Shown here in pieces: positions 1-10,014 of a stretch of 64,000 bases of DNA; position 1 is the stretch's first letter, and every line of letters starts with the position of its first letter. Origin of the DNA: Mayamaea pseudoterrestris (lineage: Eukaryota; Bacillariophyta; Bacillariophyceae; Sellaphorales; Sellaphoraceae); assembly GCA_027923505.1 (NCBI GenBank), contig BROI01000037.1, positions 124,001 through 188,000 on the forward strand, written 5' to 3'. The notes beneath the pieces are model-generated. The model worked only from the letters and a program-made list of their open reading frames with translations, made no database searches and was not told the DNA's origin. A program made the position numbers and the translations under genes.

Positions 1-1
1 C

Positions 2-502
2 AAGAAGACGAATGGCAAGCTCCGTCCGCGACCTGAGAATTGGCGGAGCATCCTGTTTGCCTGCATGGTTCTGTCCTCAAAGGTCTGGGACGACTTGAGC
101 ATGTGGAATGCTGATTTTTCGCAGACATGTCCCGCTGGTATTCGGTTTCCGCTGCAGAGAATTAACCAGCTAGAAATTGCTGTGCTGGGTTGCCTTGAGT
201 ACAATGTGAAGGTTAAGGCAGGCGAATATGCCAAGTACTATTTTTTGCTTCGCACGATGCTCATCAAGTCTGGGCTCGGTGGACATGATTTGGATTCGAT
301 GCTTCCCTTGGACGTTGAGGGTGCGAAGCGACTGCAACAAGTGAGTACGCAGTACCAAACGTCACACTTGCCGAAACCATCATCCTATCGCAGCAGGAGC
401 GTGGGCATGCTCTCAGCTTCAATGACATTGCTGTCTCCGGGACAAGGATTGGACGCTAAATCGTTTCCCAAAGCTGGCCTGGAGCAGCTTGTTAAGATGT
501 AG
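2..502 (+). CDS. Cyclin Y-like protein, C-terminal part (5' end outside window)
   Basis: The frame is open from base 2 and runs to a TAG at 500-502, so this is the last ~166 residues of a longer protein. The segment around ASKVWDD-like residues (here SSKVWDDLSMWNADFSQ), followed by INQLEIAVLGCLEYNVKV and YAKYYFLLR, matches the end of the cyclin box of the cyclin Y/PCL-like group. Those cyclins activate CDK14/16-type kinases, often at membranes. The C-terminal ~60 residues are Ser-rich, of low complexity, and not recognisable. An internal ATG at 65 exists, but the cyclin box clearly starts upstream of it, so it is not the start. The alternative is another P-type cyclin (PHO80-like). Family assignment comes from recalled motif similarity. 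Confidence 0.75.
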   Translation, partial: KKTNGKLRPRPENWRSILFACMVLSSKVWDDLSMWNADFSQTCPAGIRFPLQRINQLEIAVLGCLEYNVKVKAGEYAKYYFLLRTMLIKSGLGGHDLDSMLPLDVEGAKRLQQVSTQYQTSHLPKPSSYRSRSVGMLSASMTLLSPGQGLDAKSFPKAGLEQLVKM

Positions 503-587
503 CTATTTTCGCACCTACACGTACGCGAATTTATAGTTAATTGCCGTTAAAAACAAAGTTTTGTTAGCTACAACTAGCTGGCTTATT

Positions 588-3290
588 TTACCAGAAAGTA
601 AGAAAATCAGCCGTTTCTCGCCAGGCACCTTTAACCATTTTCAGTGGACTCTTTAGTAGTTCATCGACCACCGACGGAGGCATTTCGGCTGGAACTTCCA
701 TCTCTGGTGCTACTGCACTAAAAATCAGCGGCGCAAATATGAGAATCACAGTTACCCACAAGAGAATGTGCGGTATCATGTCAGTAAGGGAAGGGAGACG
801 ACCAGTCTTGGGGTGAAAGGAGCTCCGAGCGTCGGTGCGCGCATCAAGCATGGCCTTGGTCTTGGCTGCCTCTGCAATTGCCATTGGTTGCTGGTCCTCG
901 TAGCGCAGCCGCATTGAAAGCCTCGATCCAAGCAGCTTGGCGAATATCATAATGGTAAGTAATGGATTGACGCCTGGTGACGATGGAAAGATGCTTGAAT
1001 CCATTACAAAGAGGTTGTCAACCTCCCAGCATTCGCCGTTGGTATCAACGACGCCATCAACCGGCGACGAGCTCATGCGACATGATCCAGTTTGATATGT
1101 CGACAGCATGGGTATATCATACGGCTTCATTCCCAGTTTGGGCAGCGACATTAAATACTTCTGGATGCGCGTATCGGTCGCCAAATGAATTACATCACGA
1201 GGACCATCATCGCCGCCAAGGACTAGTCCAGTGTCGCGAACATGACCTGTCACAATTTCCTTAGCACCAGCCGTGGCCAATAGCTTAATACTTCCCTGCA
1301 TAGCCTGCATTATGCTGACCTTGTCCGCCGCGCAAAGACTGTAGCGAACGATTGGAGTATGCCCATCAAGGCCGACTCGTACGCTCCCTTCACTAACGTC
1401 GCGCTGCTGAATCGCCAGCGGAAGAATGCGACGAAACTTGCGCATTCGCTCCTTATATTCGTAAGGAGTTGTCCACGGTAGTAGCATAGACAACAAACCA
1501 GGAAGCACGGGTTGACATAATATCGCAGCGCCATGACCATTATGTTTAAATCCCCGACCAAACTCGCGACAAACGACAGTCTGCGCCGCACCAAGGAACG
1601 AGTCGACTGGCGCATGCTCCATGAAACCAAAGACTGTCGTTGTTGGATGCAGCTTTAGATGCTTACCAATGTGTCGGTTCCGTAGCTTGGATTTTTGCAG
1701 CAAGCATGGAGTTTGCAGTGCACCCGCTCCCATGATGACGGCCCTTCTAGCAACAACAGTCAGCGATAACTGATTCGGTCCAAGTGTGCATTCGGCGCCA
1801 ATGGCTCTGGGCCGATCGGATGTTTTGGTGGACGGATTTGTTAAAATGCGATTGACTTTGCACTGGTCCAGCATGCGGACACCAAACTTGGCTGCCTCCT
1901 GCATGAACACTGAAAGGCTCGTCTTTTTACCAACCATGCCAGTGGAGTCAATTCTGCTGCTGCTGCCGCCTTCATGGCTGACATGCGACACTGGTTGCCA
2001 AGGATAGCCCAGTCGGTCACACGCCTGGAGCAACTTTAAGTTGGCAGAGTTGTGCGAAAGCGTGAGCTGGTGCGGCGTGACGACGCTTCGTTTGGCGGAG
2101 ATGCCAAGCTTGTGCGTGACAAAGTCCATGGCAGCAGTGTAGTCTTCCTGAAACTGTTGACCTTGCTTGTCAAGTAGTAAATTATTATTAATGCCGTTGC
2201 TATTGCTGCTGCTGATCCCTATTCCACTCTCGCTGATGCCCAAGGGCGAAGATCCGACAAAAATAGTTTGAAGCCACTCCTTCCATACTGATTCACTCAA
2301 CGGAAGGCAAGCACCGTAAGTAATACTGGATCCACCACCAAGAGCATTTCCAGCCAGTATAATTGGAGCGCACTCTTTAGTTCCCCCGAGTCGGGCTGCT
2401 CCTAGATACGAGTGTCGCAAGGAGTTGCCCTCCTCCGTCCACTGCAAATGATCGCTGCCAGTTGCATCAGAATGCATCACGGTTGCAGTATTATTAATGC
2501 TGCCATGATTCGAGCTGCTACTAGTACTACTTCCTTGCTCCAACACGAGTACTTGGTAACCAGCTTTGCTCAAAACACTCGCCGCCACGGCACTGGCAGG
2601 TCCGGATCCAACGATGAGCACATCGCAGTAGACCGTCACGTGATCCGGAGTCGCGTCTGCAGAAACGCTACTTGCCGGTGATGGAGTAATCTTGTCATTG
2701 TAGACAATGCTCGCATAGATGGAGTTGCTCGACGCCGACTGCCGATTGTTTGTCGATAATGACGGCTGATACTCCATGGCGGCAAAGTGCGGATTGATGG
2801 GCGGCAGCGCCGTTTTGCTCGCACCATGCTTGGCGTAGTATGTAAACGCCGTTCGCATAATCCATTGCTGCAGTAGTCGATGCAGTCTTTGATGTTGACT
2901 CCGCGTCGAATGCTGCAGCTGCGAAAGGAGCGCTGATTGCTCTGGAACGTTTAGATTGACAAAAGCCTTTTGGAAAGGTTTCATGAGCAGTAGGCTTGTT
3001 CCAAACTTTGATGATAGGAGCGTCAGTAGCGATTGAATAGAGAGTCGATCGGCTGTTGACAGTTCCAGTGCAAAGACTTGCAAGAGAGCTTGCTGAAAGA
3101 TGGCATCGGTTGCCAATCGACTTTCAAAGTACGTTTTGAATTCACGTGTTTGCGTCGATGCGTCATTTTCTCGCGGCGGGACTAGAAGAGGAGGCAGAAG
3201 ACCATCAATGATGCCATGGAGAGCTTGCGTTTGGGTTGCTGTGAACATGGAATCGATTGATGTTGGAGCAGAAGGAAATGGCAATCCCAT
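588..3290 (-). CDS. Long-chain fatty alcohol oxidase, GMC oxidoreductase family
   Basis: A 900-residue FAD enzyme expected to oxidise long-chain fatty alcohols to aldehydes using O2. An N-terminal helical region (~1-200) precedes a Rossmann FAD-binding motif at ~222-252 (CDVLIVGSGPASA, ending with an acidic residue in VLVLEQG). The substrate and FAD region contains GNALGGGSSITYGACLP, and the GMC C-terminal signature appears as TGSCRMSSSPVDGVVD and MDSSIFPSSPGVNPLLTIM. Layout and length match plant and yeast FAO-type enzymes rather than short GMC oxidases. A hydrophobic stretch near ~840-860 (HILLWVTVILIFAPLIFSAV) suggests a membrane anchor, as in membrane-bound FAOs. Low-complexity Ser/Asn insertions at ~255-285 and ~355-370 are typical of this genome. 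The ATG at 3290 is the first in frame. No intron is needed. Confidence 0.85.
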   Translation of the reverse strand: MGLPFPSAPTSIDSMFTATQTQALHGIIDGLLPPLLVPPRENDASTQTREFKTYFESRLATDAIFQQALLQVFALELSTADRLSIQSLLTLLSSKFGTSLLLMKPFQKAFVNLNVPEQSALLSQLQHSTRSQHQRLHRLLQQWIMRTAFTYYAKHGASKTALPPINPHFAAMEYQPSLSTNNRQSASSNSIYASIVYNDKITPSPASSVSADATPDHVTVYCDVLIVGSGPASAVAASVLSKAGYQVLVLEQGSSTSSSSNHGSINNTATVMHSDATGSDHLQWTEEGNSLRHSYLGAARLGGTKECAPIILAGNALGGGSSITYGACLPLSESVWKEWLQTIFVGSSPLGISESGIGISSSNSNGINNNLLLDKQGQQFQEDYTAAMDFVTHKLGISAKRSVVTPHQLTLSHNSANLKLLQACDRLGYPWQPVSHVSHEGGSSSRIDSTGMVGKKTSLSVFMQEAAKFGVRMLDQCKVNRILTNPSTKTSDRPRAIGAECTLGPNQLSLTVVARRAVIMGAGALQTPCLLQKSKLRNRHIGKHLKLHPTTTVFGFMEHAPVDSFLGAAQTVVCREFGRGFKHNGHGAAILCQPVLPGLLSMLLPWTTPYEYKERMRKFRRILPLAIQQRDVSEGSVRVGLDGHTPIVRYSLCAADKVSIMQAMQGSIKLLATAGAKEIVTGHVRDTGLVLGGDDGPRDVIHLATDTRIQKYLMSLPKLGMKPYDIPMLSTYQTGSCRMSSSPVDGVVDTNGECWEVDNLFVMDSSIFPSSPGVNPLLTIMIFAKLLGSRLSMRLRYEDQQPMAIAEAAKTKAMLDARTDARSSFHPKTGRLPSLTDMIPHILLWVTVILIFAPLIFSAVAPEMEVPAEMPPSVVDELLKSPLKMVKGAWRETADFLTFW

Positions 3291-3891
3291 GGTGGAGGAG
3301 CCGCCAAAATGATAATTGTCGATCGGCGGCTGTCAAAATGACGCAATAACGTTGTGACATGTCATTGGTTTGCTTTCGGGTAGGCCTATTGTGTTCTATA
3401 GACATGGCAATTGCTAAGCATTTGTTACTCCTATTTGTAGCATCACATGATCAAGTCATACAGAGTGGATGTGCAGAATGAGTGGACCTTGGGTAAAGGT
3501 GAGGGATGATTGACGACTATTAATGATGGGTACCAAAAAAGCAGTTGTCACAGCTTCTTTTATCATCACTCAAACAAGGCATACCGATTTTACCGGTAGG
3601 TAGACTACATATCGTCGTTTCTATTTGTTACTGAGTAGCTCAAACCATATAGTGATATTAATAGGTCTACTGCATCAAATAATTCTCCCAGACTTAAACA
3701 GCGTGTGCCTGTCGGCGGACGCATTGAGAAAGAGACCCAGTCTCAATCTACTCCTACCCCGCTGCGTAACAACTTCAAATGATACCGATAAACAAGAATC
3801 ATGAGTGTAATAATGCCAATGAGCTTCGTTGAAAACTCCGCCGGCCAATGCTCATGAATTCTGTTGGAATTGATGTACTGCTCCATTGCTT
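3291..3891. other. Intergenic region, nothing recognised
   Basis: About 600 bases between the start of the alcohol oxidase and the end of the WW-protein gene. It is AT-rich, has no convincing ORF, RNA gene or repeat, and presumably holds the oxidase promoter. Confidence 0.5.
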
Positions 3892-4329
3892 CTACTGCAT
3901 CTTGATGCGGTTAATTTGCTCCTGTAATTGATGCAGTCGAATCTCTATTCGTCGCTTCTCAATGGTTGGCCGTGTTTGAGTGCTGAGCAAGGACGGATCG
4001 AGTGGTGTATATGGAGGAACCGAACCATGTTGCTGCTGCAGAAAGCAAAGATCCGCAATCTGGCCAGCGGAAAGACTCGCTAGTTCATCATTTTGTATCG
4101 ATTCAGAAGTTTGCTGTGACTGGAATTGCTCATAGTCATTCGTCGGTGCTTGTGCATGGTGTTGCGTCGACTCGGGGTGAAAATGAGGAGGATGTTCAGA
4201 CGACGAATGGTGCTGCTGCGTCTGCGGAAATTCCCAACTCACTTGTCCCAAACCAGCATGATAGTAATACATACGTCCAGATTCTCGGTCAATGGCTTGT
4301 TGCCAGCCTGAAGGTAGCTCAGTTCCCAT
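3892..4329 (-). CDS. Small WW-domain protein
   Basis: A 145-residue protein with one WW domain at the N terminus (~5-35): LPSGWQQAIDRESGRMYYYH followed by QVSWEFP. The first Trp, the Tyr triplet and the second Trp plus Pro are all present, so the domain should bind proline-rich or phospho-Ser-Pro peptides. Residues ~38-80 are rich in His, Gln and Ser, and the last ~35 residues (EKRRIEIRLHQLQEQINRIK) look like a short amphipathic or coiled-coil helix. The ATG at 4329 is immediately followed by the domain, which supports the start. A nuclear or RNA-processing adaptor role would be typical, but the partner cannot be told from sequence. Confidence 0.7.
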   Translation of the reverse strand: MGTELPSGWQQAIDRESGRMYYYHAGLGQVSWEFPQTQQHHSSSEHPPHFHPESTQHHAQAPTNDYEQFQSQQTSESIQNDELASLSAGQIADLCFLQQQHGSVPPYTPLDPSLLSTQTRPTIEKRRIEIRLHQLQEQINRIKMQ

Positions 4330-4606
4330 GATGATGATGGTCGATGGTCGATGTGATTTGATGTTTGATGCGCTGGGCTGCGGTCGAGCCAGCTAAAGTC
4401 TTAGCGGCACTAAATTTTCATCTTAGCGGCACTCATCCTGGTGTCAGCTTTGATCGCGAACCCTTTTCGATTCGAGACGACGGCAGGCAGTTCCACGTCG
4501 AGCGCGCACGGATCTTTCCATTCCATCCGCCTCAACCAGTCTTTCTTACAATTCGCTTCCAGTAATTCAAAGCCTTTTTACATTTTTGTCATCAATCAGC
4601 AGTACC

Positions 4607-5239
4607 ATGCGCCTACCGAACCAAATTTCCGTTTGCATTTTACTCGCTGCTGCTGCAACATCCGTTGTCGCCTTTTCCGTCAACACCAATGGCAGCTCCT
4701 CGCGCGTCTTTGTCGCGACACCAACCACCACACTTCCCAAGCGCAAGGTTTCCGACTGCATGACGTCGCAGTCTCTGACGCTTCTCCGGCCGGACGACTC
4801 GGTCGACGAAGCCATGCGCATCTTGCTGCAGCGCAGCGTGAGTGGCGCTCCAGTCGTTGACGAACATCATGTTTTGGTCGGCATTGTCAGTAGTTTTGAC
4901 TTTCTCGACAAGGAAGCCTTTGAAGGTGCGGTGCTTCCGATGGAGGGCTCGCGCGATCAAATTGAAAAGTATGTGCACGCCGCCCAGCGCATTTGCGGAC
5001 AAACGGTTCGCGACGTGATGAGCGACGATGTCAAGACGTTGACGCCGGATGTTCCAATGCGAGTCGCTGCCGAAATCATGTCCAAGGAGAAGTTGCATCG
5101 ACTGCCGGTTGTGGATGAAAATAATCGAGTTGTTGGTATTTTGAGTGCGGCTGATGTCATGCATGATTTGTTGAATATTGTGCAGACCTTGCCGCACGGA
5201 AGGAACGAGGAGGAAAGCAGCCAACCAGTGAGTCCATAG
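4607..5239 (+). CDS. CBS-domain pair protein, predicted plastid-targeted
   Basis: A 210-residue protein with two CBS domains (~45-105 and ~130-195), a regulatory module that binds adenosine nucleotides. The start at 4607 yields MRLPNQISVCILLAAAATS followed by VVAFS, a signal peptide whose cleavage context resembles the ASAFAP motif of diatom plastid leaders. An in-frame TTG at 4586 is not a likely start. Each CBS unit shows the usual ending pattern (GAPVVDEHHVLVGIVSSFDFLD in unit one; HRLPVVDENNRVVGILSAAD in unit two). Plant chloroplast CBSX proteins with the same simple layout modulate thioredoxins. A similar role here is inference from layout and predicted location only. The 3' end is Ser/Glu-rich. 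Confidence 0.75.
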   Translation: MRLPNQISVCILLAAAATSVVAFSVNTNGSSSRVFVATPTTTLPKRKVSDCMTSQSLTLLRPDDSVDEAMRILLQRSVSGAPVVDEHHVLVGIVSSFDFLDKEAFEGAVLPMEGSRDQIEKYVHAAQRICGQTVRDVMSDDVKTLTPDVPMRVAAEIMSKEKLHRLPVVDENNRVVGILSAADVMHDLLNIVQTLPHGRNEEESSQPVSP

Positions 5240-5500
5240 AGAACGAATTGAATTGAAAACTAGTTGTCACATATTATTGCTATGCAGTATTTGGTAAAGA
5301 TAGTACTTGGAAAAGTGAACCTGCTGAGGTCATGATCGTCGTAGGGACGAGCGGAGCGTTACTTGCCATCGACACTTAATACTTTGACCTCAGCTCGACA
5401 AAGCTTCATCAATCCAACGCAACATCCACTTAATAGCTAGGTATATGCTTTCCTGGTCATACTTTACAACTGTATAGGCAAAGCTGGTGTATATGTAAGG

Positions 5501-6816
5501 GGCGATGTTAGCGGACGGTGTTTCGTCGTTTCGTTGTTTCGTCGCACCACGAAACACCAAAGAACCCGGAAACTCGATGCTCGAAGCAACGAGACACCCA
5601 TTGCATCGTTGCTTCATTGCGCCATCGTTTGATCATCATATACACCACAATGGAGGTTGATCCCGCAGCCCAAATGTAACAGAAACAACTTGTATCAATA
5701 CAGAAGATATATTTGGAGTTTATTGCGCGTTTGGGTGCTCTATAAAGCCTTGAAAGGCAAAAGATCCACCTTCACACCAGACACCGCGAGGCGCCACGCA
5801 CACTGTCGAGCGCGTCAACGATAAGTCATGTTTCTACAGCATAGCACCTTCTGGTGCACCTTGTTGGCCTCCAAGGGCTACATAGTTGACCAAAATGTGT
5901 GCAAGGATAGCGCAATTGCACGCCGTTTGCGTTGTTCCAGAGAGGCCTGCATGCACCCTGCATGGTGCACGGCACAGTCGGCGCGGTCTACACGCTCACT
6001 CACACATTCCATCAAGCATCCTCCTTCCAAGCAGGCAGAAGCAAGTCAAATGCTCCTACCAATCAATAGCGCTTCTTTCCGCTGACAAGAACAAGCAAGA
6101 CTTGTCACATTCCGTGTGAGCTGCTTCAACATGCATGTGTCCCTTTTCCGTCATCCATCATGCATTCCGTCGCTTTGAAATCAACTCTTTGCATTGAAAG
6201 CAAGACTTTGTGAAATGCGTGGCACTCCCCGCTACATGTATGTTCTCTGCTGGATCATAGCTCTAGCGCTTGGGTAAAAAAATCTCAAGTTTTGGTGGCA
6301 AGTGGTCGTCTTGCCGACGTGGAGCTCATGGTCTCTTTGAACGAGTTTAGTAATGCAACAAGCTAATTCTGTAGATATTATTTAATGTATTGTAACTTAC
6401 ACCTGTTTATATTAACCAATGTGAAGATGGCAAGTGTCGTCAACTGACAACAATGGCGCAACAAAACGCGTCAACTTGTATGGCGTCTGCCACGGGAACA
6501 AGAAAGAATCAAGACGCCGGTCTTTCACTATACAATCCCGAGCAATATAGAGAAGCCACCTGTCGAATCAGAATGTTAATAGCTTCATCAAGAGGCAAGA
6601 TATGCACTGGTTTGTGCGGGACCATTCCATGTCGATTTGATCGTGGGTTTTCAGTCCCAGGAAATGATAGGCTTAATAACTGATGACGTGTAATGACGTT
6701 TTGGCATGAACCAATGAAACGACGAAACGCCCGCTAACTCCGCGGCGCGCGTTGTTTCAAACGATGAAACGATGAAACGCGCAAAACGACAAAACACCGC
6801 CCGCTAACATCGCGTC
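5501..6816. mobile_element. Candidate non-autonomous DNA transposon with terminal inverted repeats
   Basis: The left end (5502-5530) begins GCGATGTTAGCGGACGGTGT. The right end (6785-6813) is its inverse with only two mismatches over ~29 bases. Both ends continue into subterminal runs of GTTTCGTCGTTT-like motifs. TAAGG sits just outside both ends (5496-5500 and 6817-6821) and could be a 5-bp target duplication. A second, inward copy of the right terminal motif lies at 6728-6744 (CCCGCTAACTCCGCG), suggesting a nested or rearranged end. The ~1.3-kb interior has no ORF resembling a transposase, so it would depend on an enzyme supplied elsewhere. The superfamily is not recognised. Confidence 0.55.
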
Positions 6817-7227
6817 TAAGGTAGTGTGCTGTAGCACCATCATCAAGCACGACAATAAGGTGTCGTAGCGCGACTAAATCTTGCATTCCGTCGTGTCATT
6901 TTCTCGAGCCATCAAAACAGCGCTCTTGCCATGACCAAAACTTATTGAGCTTCAATGGTACGCCAATACATTTTCGTTGCAGAGCCTTGTTTGATCATTT
7001 TCTGTTTTGTACATGGCGTTCGTACGTCACACCCTCGGCCCTTGAGACAAAATGCTCGTATTAATAGCAGCCGATGCAACGATGCAATGCCAAATTTCTT
7101 CGCCTCATAATGATACGGAAGCTTGCTTTTCTTTGACTTTTGTTTACAGTAGCTGCAATATATATTTAAGTCAAGATGACTATCTAGGTCGCGGAGCTTC
7201 GACGGTGCCGTCTCCGTGACGCTTGCC
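6817..7227. other. Intergenic region upstream of the second GMC oxidase
   Basis: Roughly 410 bases. The only reading frames are short and unconvincing. It probably carries the promoter of the oxidoreductase that starts at 7228. No repeat beyond the edge of the inverted-repeat element was seen. Confidence 0.4.
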
Positions 7228-9084
7228 ATGCCAGCCATACTGCACACTTCTCTCACTGTTTATTTACTTTCGTCACTTTACCAAAACAGACGCTGCAGGC
7301 GTTTATCGTGTCAGATTCGATCACTATATTGCCTATTTATGGCTACATTCGAATCAAACGGAGCGGCCGACTCTGGCTCATCTTCTGCTGACTATGTAAT
7401 CATCGGCGCTGGCCCTTCCTGCATGGGGTTACTGTACGGTTTACTATCCAATTACATAAAGAATGACTGCGTTCCATTCTCCATAACTGTTATTGACCCT
7501 GGAATTGGCAACGATAGCCTTGATCATGACAACGATCCTGTCCAACAACAGCCTCACCGCTGGTTTCGAGCGGCTCTTGATTGCGCCGGCTTAATTCACT
7601 CTGGAGTCGCCAACAACCATCGAATCATTGACGTTCCAATTGGTCACGGAAGAGGAGGCACGAGTCGCATTAATGCTACATTGTGCATTCCTCCGCGGAG
7701 ACAAGATTTTGAAGACTGGCCCGAGCCGTGGAAGACGAACATCATGTCATCGGTGCGGACGATTCAGCAGACACTCTACGACAACAATTCGCTCCATGTT
7801 CATACGTCAAGCTTGCATGAATCACAAGAGTTGCTACCAAATCCATACGTACCTACAAAGGTTGATCCGCTGCCTTGGCGAGAAACGTTGTATCCGTCCG
7901 TCGCATATGACATTCCCTGCACGGTTCATCCGTTGACACTTCAAAGACGCAACTACTACCAAGGACTCGTTGAGCCGCTTCTTTCAAAATATCCACATTT
8001 AGATCAATGTATCACATGGACGGCCGGTAAAGTTGACCGGCTGCTCTTTGAATACAAGAAAGTCATTGGAGTAGAATACGTGGAACCAACGTCTGGATTG
8101 CGGCGAATCCTTCACGCCCGAAAACAAGTCATTCTTGCGGCTGGAGCAATCGAGAGCCCGGCCTTGCTGTTATCATCCGGCGTAGGCTTGACGGACGATG
8201 TTGTTGGCAAGGTGCGCTTTTCCAATTATCCTGGTGGCATTGGCCGCAAGCTACGCGACCATGTCATGCTGCCGCGAGCCATTCTGACGAACCAAGTTGC
8301 CGGCGCGGTGCCGTCGCTCAACGGCGTTCAGTCGCTGCACCAACTAGTCGTTGGTGACGGGCTGTTTCAGGTTGCATTCATGGATTCAGTAGTGTTTAAG
8401 GACATTTTGCCGCAGCTGGTTGCCGGTTTGTTTCGATTCAAGATGCCGGCTGGAATTCGAGGTGAATTCTTGTTGACAAAGCTGTCAAGCTTAATGATCA
8501 ACTTAATCAAAGGTATTCTTGCCATACTGATTACTCTGCCGCCATTTGGCTATATTCTTCGCCGACATGTTTGTGTCGTTGCGACCTTCCATATGAACCC
8601 ATCGCCGGCTGGTCAAGTGCGGTTGAAACGAACGGCCGTGGCTCCAGCAGAGAAAAGAAGTTTTCGACGAAGCGACTATGAACTAGAGATTGACCTACAA
8701 TATGCAGCAAGTGAACAAAACATTGAAGCAATGATGAATGGTTGGATAGCGACCGATACAGTCTGTCCCAGTGGAGCTGAAGTTTTTCCTGGTCCACTTG
8801 TCCGGCACGTTGGCAAGAGTACAATGCATAGACTACGGTTCCAAACGTTTGCTCGGTCGGCATGCCTTCCATATTTTCATTGGTGCGGTACATGCGCCAT
8901 GCAGACGGAGAAGGGCGATGAGGATTGGGTGGTGGACTCACAGCTTTGGCTCAGAAACGTTAGCGGATTGAGGATTTGCGATGCATCTGTCTTTCCCACT
9001 GCCGTTTCTGCACCGACCGCTCTCACTTGCGCTGCCCTTGGATATGCTTGCGGCGCTCTTCTCTTGAATGACAGGAACAAGTGA
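7228..9084 (+). CDS. GMC-family oxidoreductase (choline dehydrogenase-like), divergent active site
   Basis: A 618-residue flavoprotein if the ATG at 7228 is used; the ATG at 7339 (MATFESNG) would give 581. The longer N terminus is hydrophobic and could be a membrane anchor or target signal. The FAD motif DYVIIGAGPSCMGLLYG lies shortly after the second Met. GHGRGGTSRINATL corresponds to the GMC GGSS/N region, and VILAAGAIESPALLLSSG is GMC signature 2. Near the C terminus HWCGTCAM supplies the catalytic His. The usual loop carrying a second His or Asn before APT is shortened to PTAVSAPT, so that residue seems absent. The substrate is unknown. It is clearly different from the fatty alcohol oxidase 4 kb away. 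The alternative is a flavoprotein with an altered reaction. Confidence 0.75.
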   Translation: MPAILHTSLTVYLLSSLYQNRRCRRLSCQIRSLYCLFMATFESNGAADSGSSSADYVIIGAGPSCMGLLYGLLSNYIKNDCVPFSITVIDPGIGNDSLDHDNDPVQQQPHRWFRAALDCAGLIHSGVANNHRIIDVPIGHGRGGTSRINATLCIPPRRQDFEDWPEPWKTNIMSSVRTIQQTLYDNNSLHVHTSSLHESQELLPNPYVPTKVDPLPWRETLYPSVAYDIPCTVHPLTLQRRNYYQGLVEPLLSKYPHLDQCITWTAGKVDRLLFEYKKVIGVEYVEPTSGLRRILHARKQVILAAGAIESPALLLSSGVGLTDDVVGKVRFSNYPGGIGRKLRDHVMLPRAILTNQVAGAVPSLNGVQSLHQLVVGDGLFQVAFMDSVVFKDILPQLVAGLFRFKMPAGIRGEFLLTKLSSLMINLIKGILAILITLPPFGYILRRHVCVVATFHMNPSPAGQVRLKRTAVAPAEKRSFRRSDYELEIDLQYAASEQNIEAMMNGWIATDTVCPSGAEVFPGPLVRHVGKSTMHRLRFQTFARSACLPYFHWCGTCAMQTEKGDEDWVVDSQLWLRNVSGLRICDASVFPTAVSAPTALTCAALGYACGALLLNDRNK

Positions 9085-10014
9085 CACAGCGTGTTAAGGT
9101 GTACTACATAATTGGGTCCTAAGCAGCGTCCTTACTGCTGTGACACGGTGGAGCGTCTGCTTGCGACGATCTAACCACCTGTCGTAATGAAGGTTTGCTT
9201 AAAAGGCGGAATGGAATGTCCAATCCCTTAATATCTTTAAATACTGCTGCATATATCGTTGGAAGCTGTACGGTATTCTTTACACCATACCGGTAGCCGT
9301 TTAAGATAAGTCTTGCGGCGAAATTTTTTGGAAGCTTGTAATGCATCATCATCCATCCTGTCTTTTGTACATGCATTGTCAATAAGCCAAAAATACATTG
9401 CTAGGCTAAGTCTGTTTAGTAATCGGGCGGTGTGGTGTGCCATGCCGATTTTGTCGATTCAAAAATTTGGCGAAACACCGGTGCGACAAGAGCTCAAGAC
9501 GTTGGAGTTCGACGAAACGACGACGAAACAACACACGGTCTCTGCTGAAGAGCAATGTACAATGCCATACCTTGTTAACTTTCTAATTCTAAAGTAGTCA
9601 CCTGAAAGAGTTGAGTCGAGAGTTTAAAAAACTGAGGCGAGGACTATTCTAGTGTGCGCGACCTTTCGAGCAGCGCTCATCGTCGAGCTACACCTTGCAC
9701 CCTTCAACGGTCAATCTCAACGGCACTATCAATAGACCCGGGTAGTTTGACGAGAGCCACGAAATTGCATCGAGCGTCACTATATTAGTAACGTGGTCGA
9801 CGATTCTCTTTCGCGCGTCTGCGTGCGTGCCGAGTAATCGGTGGCTTGCGAGCACTTGATCCATTTCTTTGTGTTGCGACGTTTTCATTTCAGACGCAGC
9901 TTGCATTAGAACCCTACTATATTCGACTACAGACCCACAAGTCGAGGTACGCCTTGACAGACGACGACTGATCTCATATCTTCCGGATCTCATATCTTCC
10001 GGTACTCGTATAAC
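9085..10014. other. Intergenic region with short direct repeat
   Basis: About 930 bases with no supported gene. At 9970-10001 the 16-mer GATCTCATATCTTCCG is repeated twice in tandem, ending 13 bases before the ATG of the SLC35F gene, within its promoter or 5' UTR. The stretch at ~9465-9530 shares GACGAAACGACG-type motifs with the inverted-repeat element at 5.5 kb, but no clear termini. Confidence 0.45.

Noticed and set aside
4640-5224. 194-residue antisense frame over the CBS gene
   Set aside because: Shadow of the CBS coding frame; the sense frame has clear domains and a leader.
6453-6683. 76-residue frame inside the inverted-repeat element
   Set aside because: Too short, low complexity, no transposase motif.
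9465-9530. Second copy of the 5.5-kb inverted-repeat element
   Set aside because: Shares only GACGAAACGACG-type motifs; no terminal GATGTTAGCGG motif found.
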